Shown piece after piece: positions 31,801 to 39,315 of a DNA stretch of 64,000 nt. A program made the position numbers and the translations under genes. Source of the stretch: an uncultured Eubacteriales bacterium (lineage in GTDB: Bacteria; Bacillota; Clostridia; Christensenellales; Borkfalkiaceae); assembly GCA_900542935.1 (NCBI GenBank), contig UQPN01000004.1, forward strand, positions 1-64,000, in the 5' to 3' direction. Below the pieces are notes generated by a model. That model ran no database searches. It was given only the letters and a program-made list of their open reading frames with translations, and was not told where the DNA came from. Positions within the stretch are counted from its first letter, which is position 1; each line of letters starts with the position of its first letter.

Positions 31801-31828
31801 ATTATACCACATATTTTTCGTTTGTCAA
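31801..31828 (-). promoter_or_regulatory. Strong minus-strand promoter of the unknown transcript
   Basis: Read on the minus strand: TTGACA (31828-31823), a 16-base spacer, then TATAAT (31806-31801). Both boxes are perfect. Confidence 0.92.
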
Positions 31829-31868
31829 TACTTTTTTCAAAAAAAGTTTAAAAAATTTTTGTTAATTG

Positions 31869-31897
31869 AAAAAGCGGGCGTATTCAACCCGCTTTTT
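31869..31897 (-). terminator. Terminator of the ger operon
   Basis: AAAAAGCGGG with CCCGCTTTTT, about 80 bases after the gerC stop, directly before the promoter of the next minus-strand unit. Confidence 0.88.
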
Positions 31898-31944
31898 CCG
31901 CGATTCAACATTGCGTTTCAAAGCCGATTTTCAATGGGCGCCGC

Positions 31945-31982
31945 GGCAATCGCAGGCAATCGCAGGCAATCGCCGGCAATCA
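31945..31982. repeat. Tandem 10-base repeat at the end of gerC
   Basis: GGCAATCGCA occurs in about four head-to-tail copies (the third and fourth slightly changed). The array runs into the gerC stop codon. Confidence 0.85.
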
Positions 31983-33284
31983 CTGCGCGGGGGAAAATCG
32001 CACGTCCGCATAAAAAAGCAGCCGTTCCAGAATATTGTCGCGGTAGGCGTTATAATACGCGCTTTCGTATTTTTGCAGCCGTTTTCCCGCGTCGAACAAA
32101 TCGCAGTTGTTCGCGCGGCTTTTTTCGAAAACCGATTTTATCAGTCGCGTCAGTTTTTTCCCCGCCTCGTCCAGCACGGCTTGTTTCGTTTTTCCGGGCG
32201 CGGCGATTTCCACAATCGTCTGCGAAGAGGAAACGTCCTGCAGTTCCGCAATCATTTCCAGAGAAACGCTCAGTCGCGGCGTCGCGAAGTCGTCCACGAA
32301 AAATTTGATTTTCGGCTTGCTTTTTTTAATCATCAGCGTGTAATTCACGCCGCCGTATTCCGCGTCGAACGTTGCCAGCCGCACGCCGCCGTTCACGCAT
32401 AAAAACGCAAAAGTTTCGTCTTTCGTCAGTTTTTCGCGGTACACGCCGTTCGAAAACAGCGCCGTTTCCGTCGCCGAAAACGTTTTTCCGCCGCTTTCGC
32501 CGCCGGAACCGCCCTGCGAAGTTTCCGAAGCCCCGCCCGAACCGGTTTCCTCTTGCCCGCCGCCGCTCTGCCCGCCTTCTTGTTCGCCGGAAGAGCCTCC
32601 CGAAGCGCCGTCCGAGGAATTTCCGGACGAGCCGTCCGAGGCGCCGCCCGAAAGCTCGTCGACTTTCAGTACGGGCATATACCCGCTGTTCGATACGCCG
32701 AAATACCCCGCGGCGAATTCCCGCAGCGTGGTAACGGCGGCAAGTCCCGTCGTGGCGGAGTGCTCGGAGAGAATTTTTCCCACGGAAAGCGAAGGAATGC
32801 TTTCCGCCGTCGTTTTCGTATTCAGTTTCTCGCCCGCCTTTCCCTCGCAGCAGCAAATTTTGCAATCGTCGGACATATAATCGTTTCGCAGAAAATAATC
32901 CAGCGATTCAAACGTATTTTTCTCCGTCGCCGTTTCTCCCAGAACGATTAAATTCAGAAACACCAGTTTCGGGTACCAGCCCGTTTTCATGTTGATTTCC
33001 TGAATCGCCGCGCCCACGGTATCGCCGCGCGTTTCCACCTGAATCGAATCCGCCGCCGCTTTCTGCTCGCCGGAAGAAGAGGGGACGGCTATGCGCGAAC
33101 TTACGATAAATTCTTCGTTTTCGCGGTCGATGCCCACCGCCAGCACAATCGCGGTTTTCTGAATGTCCACCAGTCCGAAATCGTTCGAAAAGAACAATAT
33201 GGTAAGAAAAATCACCGCCAGCACGTAAATCACGGGCGTTTTCCGCCGCAAAGAGTTATGCCCGTTTTTTCCCCTGAAACTCAT
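31980..33284 (-). CDS. gerC: Ger(x)C-family spore germination protein
   Basis: A 434-residue C subunit of a germinant receptor in the spore inner membrane. The family start DIQKTAIVLAVGIDRENEEF follows a hydrophobic helix at about residues 17-34. Classical GerC proteins are lipoproteins with a lipobox Cys just before this point; here there is no Cys in the first 50 residues, so it is probably held by an uncleaved helix. Residues about 211-266 are an almost pure Gly/Ser/Glu/Gln insert, a flexible linker not usual in the family, and the C-terminal domain follows. The gene overlaps gerB by 29 bases and is the last gene of gerA-gerB-gerC. Confidence 0.88.
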   Translation of the reverse strand: MSFRGKNGHNSLRRKTPVIYVLAVIFLTILFFSNDFGLVDIQKTAIVLAVGIDRENEEFIVSSRIAVPSSSGEQKAAADSIQVETRGDTVGAAIQEINMKTGWYPKLVFLNLIVLGETATEKNTFESLDYFLRNDYMSDDCKICCCEGKAGEKLNTKTTAESIPSLSVGKILSEHSATTGLAAVTTLREFAAGYFGVSNSGYMPVLKVDELSGGASDGSSGNSSDGASGGSSGEQEGGQSGGGQEETGSGGASETSQGGSGGESGGKTFSATETALFSNGVYREKLTKDETFAFLCVNGGVRLATFDAEYGGVNYTLMIKKSKPKIKFFVDDFATPRLSVSLEMIAELQDVSSSQTIVEIAAPGKTKQAVLDEAGKKLTRLIKSVFEKSRANNCDLFDAGKRLQKYESAYYNAYRDNILERLLFYADVRFSPAQ

Positions 33285-34488
33285 TTTTTTTATCCCCCTT
33301 CAACAGCAGAAACGATAGCGGCAACAGCACCGAAAAAATCGGAAACACGAAAAACAGTTTCGACGTCATCAGCGAATAAAAAAGCCGGTAATGCCGCGCG
33401 CACGTCAATACGAAAATCATCGTCGCCCCGTTGATGCACAGCGAAAATATCAATCTGCGCCTATCCGCTTTCCGCGCTTCTTCCAAAGCGGGTTCCGCTT
33501 TGCCGTATCTTTTCGTTCCGCACGCCCCGCACAAACAAATCACCGCCAGCTGCAGAGGCAGCGCATAGGCGTATAAAAGCACTACCGTAATCAGATACAC
33601 CAACAGCAAATCCACGCGTCCCACAACGTCCAGCGCGGAAAAATATCTCGCGATCTTATCGAACGCATACGTTTCCCGCGGCGCCAAAGCCCCGAACACC
33701 CCGTAAAACACGGCGAGAAACAATAAAACAAACGAACCTCCGCCCGCATACGCGCCCACGATTCTTTTTCCGTCGCCTTTTTCGTAACGGTATGCGCCGA
33801 GCAGCGGAATCATCAGCGCCGTATCCGAAAAATGCACGAACGAATGATACACGCCCTTGATATTCGCCTCGGCGGAGGAACCGAACAAAGGGCACAATTC
33901 CGTGAAATCCGCCTCGCCGAGCGCCATGAAAATCAAGCCGAAAAACGAGAACAAAAAAATCGGCATGCACAAATCCGCGCTCCGCCCGATCGCCTTTTCG
34001 TCTTTTACGCAGATGAACGCGGATAATAGAAAAAACGGCAGAAACGCCGAAACGGCGGGCGCCGTATCGAAAAACGCCGTATTGGCAAACCGTTCCACGT
34101 CTAAAAGCGGAAACAAATCCGAAAACACGAAATACGCCGCCAGAACGATATAAACGCCCGCGGCAAGCGGCTTGGAAACGTCGCACAGCCTTTCGAACAA
34201 AGTTTTTTCGCTGCGCGAACACGCGTACAGCAACGCGATTAAAACGCCCGTCTGCAACGCATAGTGAAAAAATGCAGGCACAAGCAAATCGCCCTTCGAA
34301 AAATACGCCAGCAGCGACGGCGCTTCCAGAAGTTTCGATACGGGCAGAATAAACGCAAGAATAAAACACAGCTGGCGGCGGCAGAGCGGTCCCGTCTTTG
34401 TCCGCGCGCCGTCCGTTCCCGCGCGTAGTTGTTCTCCCGCCCCGCCCGATTTTCCGAGCGGCGGCAACATCGTGGAAATATCGTTCAT
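33256..34488 (-). CDS. gerB: GerAB-family spore germination permease
   Basis: A 410-residue membrane protein with about ten hydrophobic segments, of the APC-superfamily GerB type that binds the germinant in the spore inner membrane. It opens with a 35-residue soluble, Gly-rich stretch (LPPLGKSGGAGEQLRAGTDG) before the first helix (LCRRQLCFILAFILPVSKLLEAP). The ATG overlaps the gerA stop by four bases, and its 3' end overlaps gerC, so the three are translated in a coupled way. Sequence drift within this family is high; the call rests on the hydrophobic pattern plus the operon order A-B-C. Confidence 0.86.
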   Translation of the reverse strand: MNDISTMLPPLGKSGGAGEQLRAGTDGARTKTGPLCRRQLCFILAFILPVSKLLEAPSLLAYFSKGDLLVPAFFHYALQTGVLIALLYACSRSEKTLFERLCDVSKPLAAGVYIVLAAYFVFSDLFPLLDVERFANTAFFDTAPAVSAFLPFFLLSAFICVKDEKAIGRSADLCMPIFLFSFFGLIFMALGEADFTELCPLFGSSAEANIKGVYHSFVHFSDTALMIPLLGAYRYEKGDGKRIVGAYAGGGSFVLLFLAVFYGVFGALAPRETYAFDKIARYFSALDVVGRVDLLLVYLITVVLLYAYALPLQLAVICLCGACGTKRYGKAEPALEEARKADRRRLIFSLCINGATMIFVLTCARHYRLFYSLMTSKLFFVFPIFSVLLPLSFLLLKGDKKNEFQGKKRA

Positions 34489-36056
34489 CGTTCCTCCTTT
34501 TCCGCCTGTTCTTTCGCTTTCTGCGCGTCCGTTATAATCCCGTCCCCCGGTTTTCCGTTTGCTCCGCCTTCCCCCGCGGCGTTCCGTCCAAAGCCGTCTT
34601 TCAGCCGCCGTCGGTTTTTCATGCGGAACATTTCGGGGCGCAGCGAAAGCGCGTACGCGTCCGTTTTCAGCACCGAATCTTTCAGGTCGCGTTTTACAAG
34701 CGGCGCAAAGGGGGCAAGCGGCGGCGCCCCGAACGCGTCCGCGGTGATCAGGTAGTACAGCAGAAACGCAATCAGAAGAACAATGCCGAACGGACCGGTG
34801 CTGCCCGCCACAATCAGAAACAGCCAGCGCAGAAGACTTCCCGTTTCCACAAAATCGGGCACCGTGTACAGGCAGATGCCGGAAAAAGCCACGATGATAA
34901 TCGCGGGCGAGGAAACGAATCCCGCCGAAACGGCGGTATCGCCCAGTACCAGCGCGCCCACCACCGAAAGCGCCATGCCCACGTATTTCGGCATGCGGAT
35001 GCTTGCTTCCTTTAAAATTTCCAGCACCAGCAATACCAGAAACATTTCCAAAGACGGCGAAAGCGGCAACCCGCGGATGCTTCCCGCAATCGTCAGCGTT
35101 AAATTCAGCGGTATCAGCTGAATTTTAAACAGCTGCGAAGATACGTAAAACGCGGGCAGCAATAACGAAATCGCCATGGCGAAAAACCGAAGCAGACGGA
35201 GCACGCTGGCGGCAAACGGGGATACGAAGTAGTCCTCGGCGGTTTGAAAATCTTCCGTCAGAACATACGGCGCCGTCAGCGCGACGGGGGAGCCGTCCAC
35301 TAAAATTCCGACGCGCCCTTCCGCGATTTTCGCCGCAAAAATATCCGGTTTTTCCGTCGTGCCCAGCTCCTTGAACAGCGTGTAGCGGCGCGGCGCCAAG
35401 AACGTCGCGATATACGAAGAATCGGCGATGATGTCGGTGTTTATTTCCGAAAGCCGTTTTTTGATTGCCGCCAAAACCTTTGCGTCCGCAATTCCTTCCA
35501 GATAGCACAGCGCGATCGAAGTATCCGATTGCTTTCCCGCATGCGCGTATTCGAAGCGTAAATTCCCCGTTTTCAGGCGCTTGCGCACAAGCGCCATGTT
35601 CGTTTTCACGTCCTCGACGAACCCCTCGCGCGGACCTTTGATCGCCACGGAAGTCGGCGGCTCGGTAACGGCGCGTTGCGGCACCGTTTTCGCGCCTACA
35701 ATCACGCCTTCGGCGCAACCCTGAATGAGCAGCAAAGAATTTCCGTCAAGAATTTCCCGCGCTGCGTCGGCGGGGGTTACGGCAATTTTCAGTTCGGGGA
35801 AGAGCACTGCTTTTTTCACTTCCTCCGTCGTAAGCGTTCTGCTTTTTACAAAAGAAAGAGGGCGCGCCGCAAGGTCGCCGAGCAGTTGCTTGTTCACCAT
35901 GCCGTCCGCATAAATCACGGCGCACGGCACGCCTCCGCCCGATTCGAAAGAATAAATCAGAATATCGTCGGACGGCAGAATCTTTTTAATGATCCGTTCG
36001 TTTTCTTTCAGCGCGGCGGAAAATTGTTCGTTTTTGAAATCGTCAAAGGTGTTCAC
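34485..36056 (-). CDS. gerA: GerA-family spore germination protein
   Basis: A 523-residue A subunit of the germinant receptor. The N-terminal soluble part carries the family hallmark IKGPREGFVEDVKTNMALVRKR near residue 140. The C-terminal half has four to five membrane helices (from LLRFFAMAISLLLPAFYVSS to GIVLLIAFLLYYLI). It ends with a charged cytoplasmic tail (NRRRLKDGFGRNAAGEGG and QKAKEQAEKEER). Recent structural work on this family supports an ion-channel role for the A subunits. It is the first gene of the operon. I could not identify a forespore sigma promoter upstream with confidence. Its presence shows that the organism makes endospores. Confidence 0.95.
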   Translation of the reverse strand: MNTFDDFKNEQFSAALKENERIIKKILPSDDILIYSFESGGGVPCAVIYADGMVNKQLLGDLAARPLSFVKSRTLTTEEVKKAVLFPELKIAVTPADAAREILDGNSLLLIQGCAEGVIVGAKTVPQRAVTEPPTSVAIKGPREGFVEDVKTNMALVRKRLKTGNLRFEYAHAGKQSDTSIALCYLEGIADAKVLAAIKKRLSEINTDIIADSSYIATFLAPRRYTLFKELGTTEKPDIFAAKIAEGRVGILVDGSPVALTAPYVLTEDFQTAEDYFVSPFAASVLRLLRFFAMAISLLLPAFYVSSQLFKIQLIPLNLTLTIAGSIRGLPLSPSLEMFLVLLVLEILKEASIRMPKYVGMALSVVGALVLGDTAVSAGFVSSPAIIIVAFSGICLYTVPDFVETGSLLRWLFLIVAGSTGPFGIVLLIAFLLYYLITADAFGAPPLAPFAPLVKRDLKDSVLKTDAYALSLRPEMFRMKNRRRLKDGFGRNAAGEGGANGKPGDGIITDAQKAKEQAEKEER

Positions 36057-36118
36057 GCCGAAAGTATGCGAAAAAATTCTTCCGAATATGCGAAAAACGC
36101 CCCGAAAGGAATTTTTTT

Positions 36119-36211
36119 TATCCCTTGCTTTCCCCTTCGGGACCCCTTGTCGAATTGCCGTTTTAAGGCAATCTCGGCAAGTAGAGTGGCGCGCAGCGCC
36201 GAGAGAGGATA
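36119..36211 (+). repeat. Family B repeat interrupted by a small hairpin insertion
   Basis: CCCTTGCTTTCCCCTTCGGG is separated from AGAGTGGCGC-gca-GCGCCGAGAGAGGATA by about 41 bases holding ATTGCC-gttttaa-GGCAAT. Other family B copies lack this block. Confidence 0.65.
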
Positions 36212-36231
36212 AAAAAGCTTCTACAAAAAAA

Positions 36232-36266
36232 ATTTTCCCGATTGCCGCAAAAGCAATCGGGAAAAT
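36232..36266 (-). terminator. Terminator of the small-protein gene
   Basis: A 14-bp stem ATTTTCCCGATTGC with GCAATCGGGAAAAT. On the minus strand it is followed by TTTTTTTG. Confidence 0.92.
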
Positions 36267-36303
36267 CGTCGCGCCGTATCGTGCCGCAGCCGTTTTGGCG
36301 GCG

Positions 36304-36501
36304 TTACGCTTCGTTTCCGGGGCGTTCTCCGCGCTTTTTCAATTCATCCAGCTTCGTTTGTTGTCGTTCCAGCAGATGCTCCGCCCGTGAAGCGAGAGCG
36401 GCGCATTTTTTGCTCAGATACGAAAACAGCTTGGCAAGCAGCGAAAAAGCGCAAGCCGGTACGGCATAAGACAGATAGTCGAAGAAAAATTTCAGTTTCA
36501 T
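36304..36501 (-). CDS. 65-residue small amphipathic/membrane-associated protein
   Basis: A small gene with all the signs of being real: AAGGAGG five to eight bases before the ATG, its own promoter at 36626-36653 and its own terminator at 36232. The protein starts MKLKFFFDYLSYAVPACAFSLLAKLFSYL, a hydrophobic to amphipathic helix, then a coiled-coil-like charged part (EHLLERQQTKLDELKKRG). It has two Cys residues and no known motif. A longer reading frame extends upstream but lacks a ribosome-binding site. It lies head to tail before the ger operon on the same strand but is terminated before gerA. Function unknown; a membrane-bound small regulator or spore-associated protein is conceivable. Confidence 0.72.
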   Translation of the reverse strand: MKLKFFFDYLSYAVPACAFSLLAKLFSYLSKKCAALASRAEHLLERQQTKLDELKKRGERPGNEA

Positions 36502-36625
36502 AAAATCCCTCCTTATGATTTCCGAAATAACGAAGAACGCGGCTTTTCCGCCGTGTTCGAATGCCGCGGGAAAAGCGCTCGTCGCCTGCGCCGCCCGCAA
36601 AGTTTCTCCTACCCGTCGCGCAAAA

Positions 36626-36653
36626 ATTATATCACGTTTTTTTCGCGCGTCAA
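36626..36653 (-). promoter_or_regulatory. Promoter of the 65-residue protein gene
   Basis: Read on the minus strand: TTGACG (36653-36648), a 16-base spacer, then TATAAT (36631-36626). The untranslated leader is about 115 bases. Confidence 0.88.
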
Positions 36654-36716
36654 GGGGGATAGTGCCAAAAATTTTTTAACTTTTTTCGTTTTGATTGTTT
36701 TTTATCGTTCTTCGCC

Positions 36717-36745
36717 TTGACAATCGGGGAAAAAAGTGCTAAACT
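36717..36745 (+). promoter_or_regulatory. Promoter of the GNAT gene
   Basis: TTGACA at 36717-36722 and TAAACT at 36740-36745, spacer 17. Confidence 0.8.
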
Positions 36746-36783
36746 TTAACAACCGACAATATTAAAAAAAATAAAAGTGGTTT

Positions 36784-37233
36784 ATGCAAATCAAAGAATT
36801 TGAAAAAAAGGATAAAGACGTATTTCTACGCCTTTGCAACGAATTTTATTCCTCAAACGCCACGCTCAAGCCGTACAACGCGCTTGCCGCCGCGCAAACG
36901 TTCGATCGGGTGGTGGAACGGCACGAAAATCTGTGGGGGTACCTGTTCACCGATAAAGAAACTCTGCAGCCAATCGGCTACGCGCTCGTTTCGTCCTACT
37001 GGTGCAACGAAGAGGGCGGCAACATTTTAGTGCTTGACGAGCTGTACATCTGTCCTACCAGCCGCCACCACGGCTACGGCGGCGCGTTTTTGAAGTGGCT
37101 TGAAAACGAATTCCGCGATCGCGCCACGGAAATCACGCTGGAAGTTTTAAACACCAACCAGAGCGCGCAGACGCTGTATAAAAAAGACGGACTCGAACCG
37201 GACGGCTTCGTAACTTTCACAAAAACGATATAG
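36784..37233 (+). CDS. GNAT-family N-acetyltransferase
   Basis: A 149-residue acetyl-CoA-dependent acetyltransferase. The core includes GYALVSSYWCNEEGGNILVLDELYICPTSRHHGYGGAFLKWLENEF, with the R/H-x-x-G-x-G/A-type acetyl-CoA loop HHGYGGA, and EITLEVLNTNQSAQTLYKKDGLEPDG as the end of the fold. The substrate is not predictable; small-molecule or protein N-termini are both common. It has its own promoter and an AAGTGG weak ribosome-binding site. It is followed by a repeat and the SGNH gene. No operon partner is evident. Confidence 0.88.
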   Translation: MQIKEFEKKDKDVFLRLCNEFYSSNATLKPYNALAAAQTFDRVVERHENLWGYLFTDKETLQPIGYALVSSYWCNEEGGNILVLDELYICPTSRHHGYGGAFLKWLENEFRDRATEITLEVLNTNQSAQTLYKKDGLEPDGFVTFTKTI

Positions 37234-37264
37234 CCGCTTCGAGGTTTCTCCCGCGGGGATTTTC

Positions 37265-37385
37265 TTACCGAACAGCCGCTTTACGGCAGCTACGGCAGCC
37301 TGCTCCTTACGAAGCAAGGCGGCGAGGGGCGTAGCCCATTTTTGATTAAAATTTTCCACCGGAAATTTTCAATCAAGGGGCAGTT
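37265..37385 (+). repeat. Degraded family A repeat with its tail
   Basis: It holds CAGCCGCTTTACGGC, TCCTTacgaagCAAGG, GCGAGGGGCGTAGCCCATTTTTG and an AAAATTTTCC/GGAAATTTT palindrome. The central TTCCCC block seems lost. Confidence 0.55.
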
Positions 37386-37423
37386 AAATAAACGAATACT
37401 TATTTTTATTCAAAGGAGCAATT

Positions 37424-38071
37424 ATGGATATAGCAGGGAAAACGGTCGCTTTTTTGGGCGACAGCATCACGGAAGGCGTAGGCGCAAGTTGCGTAGAAAA
37501 CAGATACACCGACGTATTCGCGCGTCTTACCGGCGGCGTGGCGCTCAATTACGGCATAAGCGGCACGCGAATCGCGCGGCAAAAAGTCGTTACGGAAGAT
37601 TTGTTCGACCGCGATTTCAACATGCGCGTGGAGGAAATGGACGCCTCGGCGGACGTCGTGGTAGTGTTCGGCGGCACGAACGATTTCGGGCACGGCGACG
37701 CACCCATCGGCAAATTTACCGATAACACGGTGTACACGTTTTACGGCGCCCTGCACGTTTTATACAGGCAGCTCCTCGAAAGATTTCCCGAAAAGGATAT
37801 AATCGTTCTTACGCCGTTGCATCGTCTTTCCGAAAACGTAACCATCAACGAACGCGGAATCCCCTGCGAACCGCTGAAAAAATACGTGGAAGCCATCCGC
37901 GAGGTAGCGGAATATTATTCGCTGCCCGTGCTTGATTTATGGAAAATGAGCGGCATGCAGCCGTCGGTAGACGTCATCCGCGAAAAGTATATGCCGGACG
38001 GCTTGCATCCGTCCGATCTCGGCGCTGCGAAAATTGCCGATAAGCTCAGAGACTTTTTAATCTCGCTTTGA
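37424..38071 (+). CDS. SGNH/GDSL-family hydrolase (esterase or lipase type)
   Basis: A 215-residue hydrolase of the SGNH fold. Block I FLGDSITEGVGAS holds the nucleophile Ser (about residue 13), block III GGTNDFGHGD holds the oxyanion Asn (about 87), and block V DGLHPSDLG holds the Asp-x-x-His dyad (about 190-193). There is no signal peptide, so it is probably cytoplasmic. Related enzymes remove acyl or acetyl groups from sugars or lipids. AAAGGAG precedes the ATG. The last 19 bases of the gene and its stop are part of a 52-base tandem repeat that continues downstream, so the C-terminal LRDFLISL and stop codon have been copied. Confidence 0.92.
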   Translation: MDIAGKTVAFLGDSITEGVGASCVENRYTDVFARLTGGVALNYGISGTRIARQKVVTEDLFDRDFNMRVEEMDASADVVVVFGGTNDFGHGDAPIGKFTDNTVYTFYGALHVLYRQLLERFPEKDIIVLTPLHRLSENVTINERGIPCEPLKKYVEAIREVAEYYSLPVLDLWKMSGMQPSVDVIREKYMPDGLHPSDLGAAKIADKLRDFLISL

Positions 38072-38172
38072 AGGCGCTCGATTAAAGAGCACTAAAAACA
38101 GAGACTTTTTAATCTCGCTTTGAAGGCGCTCGATTAAAGAAGCACTAAAAACAGAGACTTTTTAATCTCGCT
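38049..38172 (+). repeat. 52/53-base tandem repeat starting inside the SGNH gene
   Basis: Units start GAGACTTTTTAATCTCGCT: 38049-38100, 38101-38153 (one extra A) and a partial 38154-38172. Unit 1 includes the end of the SGNH coding sequence. Each unit contains GAG-ACTTTTTAAT-CTC and GCGCTCGATTAAAGAGC hairpin parts. Confidence 0.92.
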
Positions 38173-38173
38173 C

Positions 38174-38230
38174 TAACCCTTGCTTTCCCCTTTGGGGAAA
38201 GTGTCTGCGTAAGCAGACGATAGAGGATAG
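38174..38230 (+). repeat. Intergenic repeat, family B
   Basis: CCCTTGCTTTCCCCTTTGGGGAAAGTG, variable hairpin GTCTGC-gtaa-GCAGAC, then GATAGAGGATA. Confidence 0.75.
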
Positions 38231-38248
38231 GTTTTCATTTTGCCTTAT

Positions 38249-38310
38249 ATGTTAAGGCTTCCCCTTGGGGGGAGGCTCCTTGCGAAGCAAGGTGGTGAGG
38301 GGCGTAACAT
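38249..38310 (+). repeat. Intergenic repeat, family A
   Basis: GGCTTCCCCTTGGGGGGAGGCT, variable hairpin CCTTG-cgaag-CAAGG, then GGTGAGGGGCGTAACAT. Confidence 0.75.
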
Positions 38311-38393
38311 ATTCCGCACGGATATTGATTATCGGAAATTCCCCGTCAGGGGGAGTAACCGGTTTTCCGTATAAAATTTTTCAACCAAAGGGC
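38311..38393 (+). repeat. Intergenic repeat, family D, copy 1
   Basis: It begins ATTCCGCACGGATATTGATT and contains TTTTCCGT and a CAACCAAAGGGC end. A similar block at 40081-40161 also follows a family A element directly. Confidence 0.7.
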
Positions 38394-38620
38394 GGCTTCA
38401 TTTACAAATAACCTCATACCGGACGGCGGCGGAGCAAACTCCGCCGTTTTTTTTGTCGTATTCCGCGACGTTTCGTCCGTTTTTTTGTCGAGCGCCAAAA
38501 AAATCGCCCGAATTTCCACGCGTGCAAGCATTGCACTTGACAAGTCCGCCGTATTTCGCTATAATTATTCAAGAGAGATTTTGCAATCTCGCGATTTCGT
38601 TTATTTTCGGGGTAGTGCGT
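38394..38620. other. Upstream region of ruvC
   Basis: An ACGGCGGCGGAG/CTCCGCCG palindrome followed by TTTTTTTT (about 38420-38456) looks like a terminator-type hairpin. Then come the ruvC promoter and a leader of about 50 bases. No gene is seen. Confidence 0.55.
38537..38565 (+). promoter_or_regulatory. Promoter of the ruv genes
   Basis: TTGACA at 38537-38542 and TATAAT at 38560-38565, spacer 17. Confidence 0.92.
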
Positions 38621-39304
38621 ATGATTATTCTCGGCATCGATCCGGGGCTTGCCACAATGGGTTTCGGCGTTGTACAAAGAGACGAACGCGGCGTGTTCAC
38701 CGCGCTCGATTACGGCGTCGTTACCACACCCAAAGAGGAGAATCTGCCCGTCCGCCTCGCCATTTTAGAACGCGGAGTCAATGCGATTCTCGATCGTTAT
38801 CACCCGGACGAAATCGCTTTCGAAGAACTGTTTTTTACCAAAAACATCACCACGGGCATCGCGGTGGCGCAGGCGCGCGGCGTGGCGCTTCTGGCTTGCG
38901 CGAAACGTTGTTCCGCTCTCTTCGAATACACGCCCATGCAAATCAAACAGGCAATCACGGGCTACGGCAAAGCCGATAAAAAGCAGATGCAGGAAGTGGT
39001 AACCACGCTGCTCAGATTGCAGACGGTGCCCCGCCCGGACGACGCGGCGGACGCGCTTGCCGCGGCGATGTGCCACGGCTTTACAAACCGCTTCGGTTCG
39101 CTTTTCACGGTGGGCAATACCACGCGCACGGCGGGCAACAACACGGCGCCCACCACCTATTTCCGCGACGCGCGCGACATCCGTTCCACCAAAACCCGCG
39201 CGGAGGCCGCGCTGGACAAAGCGAAAGTCCGGGCAAAAAAAGACGCGGAAAAAGAACGCGAAGCGAAGATAGCCGCACTGTATGCGGCGGCGAAGAAACG
39301 TTAA
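38621..39304 (+). CDS. ruvC: Holliday junction resolvase RuvC with C-terminal tail
   Basis: RuvC cuts Holliday junctions symmetrically after RuvAB branch migration. The active-site acids are D7 (ILGIDPGL), E68 (FEELFF), D141 and D144 (DDAADAL). The nuclease fold is complete by about residue 160. A further 65 residues follow that are not usual: a Thr/Asn-rich linker, then a Lys/Ala/Arg/Glu helix (AEAALDKAKVRAKKDAEKEREAKIAALYAAAKKR). This may bind DNA or just be a disordered tail. Start at the ATG behind CGGGGT, giving the standard MIILGIDPG opening; a longer in-frame extension covers the promoter. ruvA follows 11 bases later. Confidence 0.95.
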   Translation: MIILGIDPGLATMGFGVVQRDERGVFTALDYGVVTTPKEENLPVRLAILERGVNAILDRYHPDEIAFEELFFTKNITTGIAVAQARGVALLACAKRCSALFEYTPMQIKQAITGYGKADKKQMQEVVTTLLRLQTVPRPDDAADALAAAMCHGFTNRFGSLFTVGNTTRTAGNNTAPTTYFRDARDIRSTKTRAEAALDKAKVRAKKDAEKEREAKIAALYAAAKKR

Positions 39305-39315
39305 AGGAGCATTGA

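Noticed and set aside
31479..31865. A 128-codon plus-strand frame within the unknown transcript region
   Set aside because: No ribosome-binding site, runs across the minus-strand promoter, and the end is an artefact of poly-T (Phe/Lys) sequence.
38049..38172. CRISPR-like array
   Set aside because: Only 2.4 direct copies with no variable spacers; it is a local duplication.
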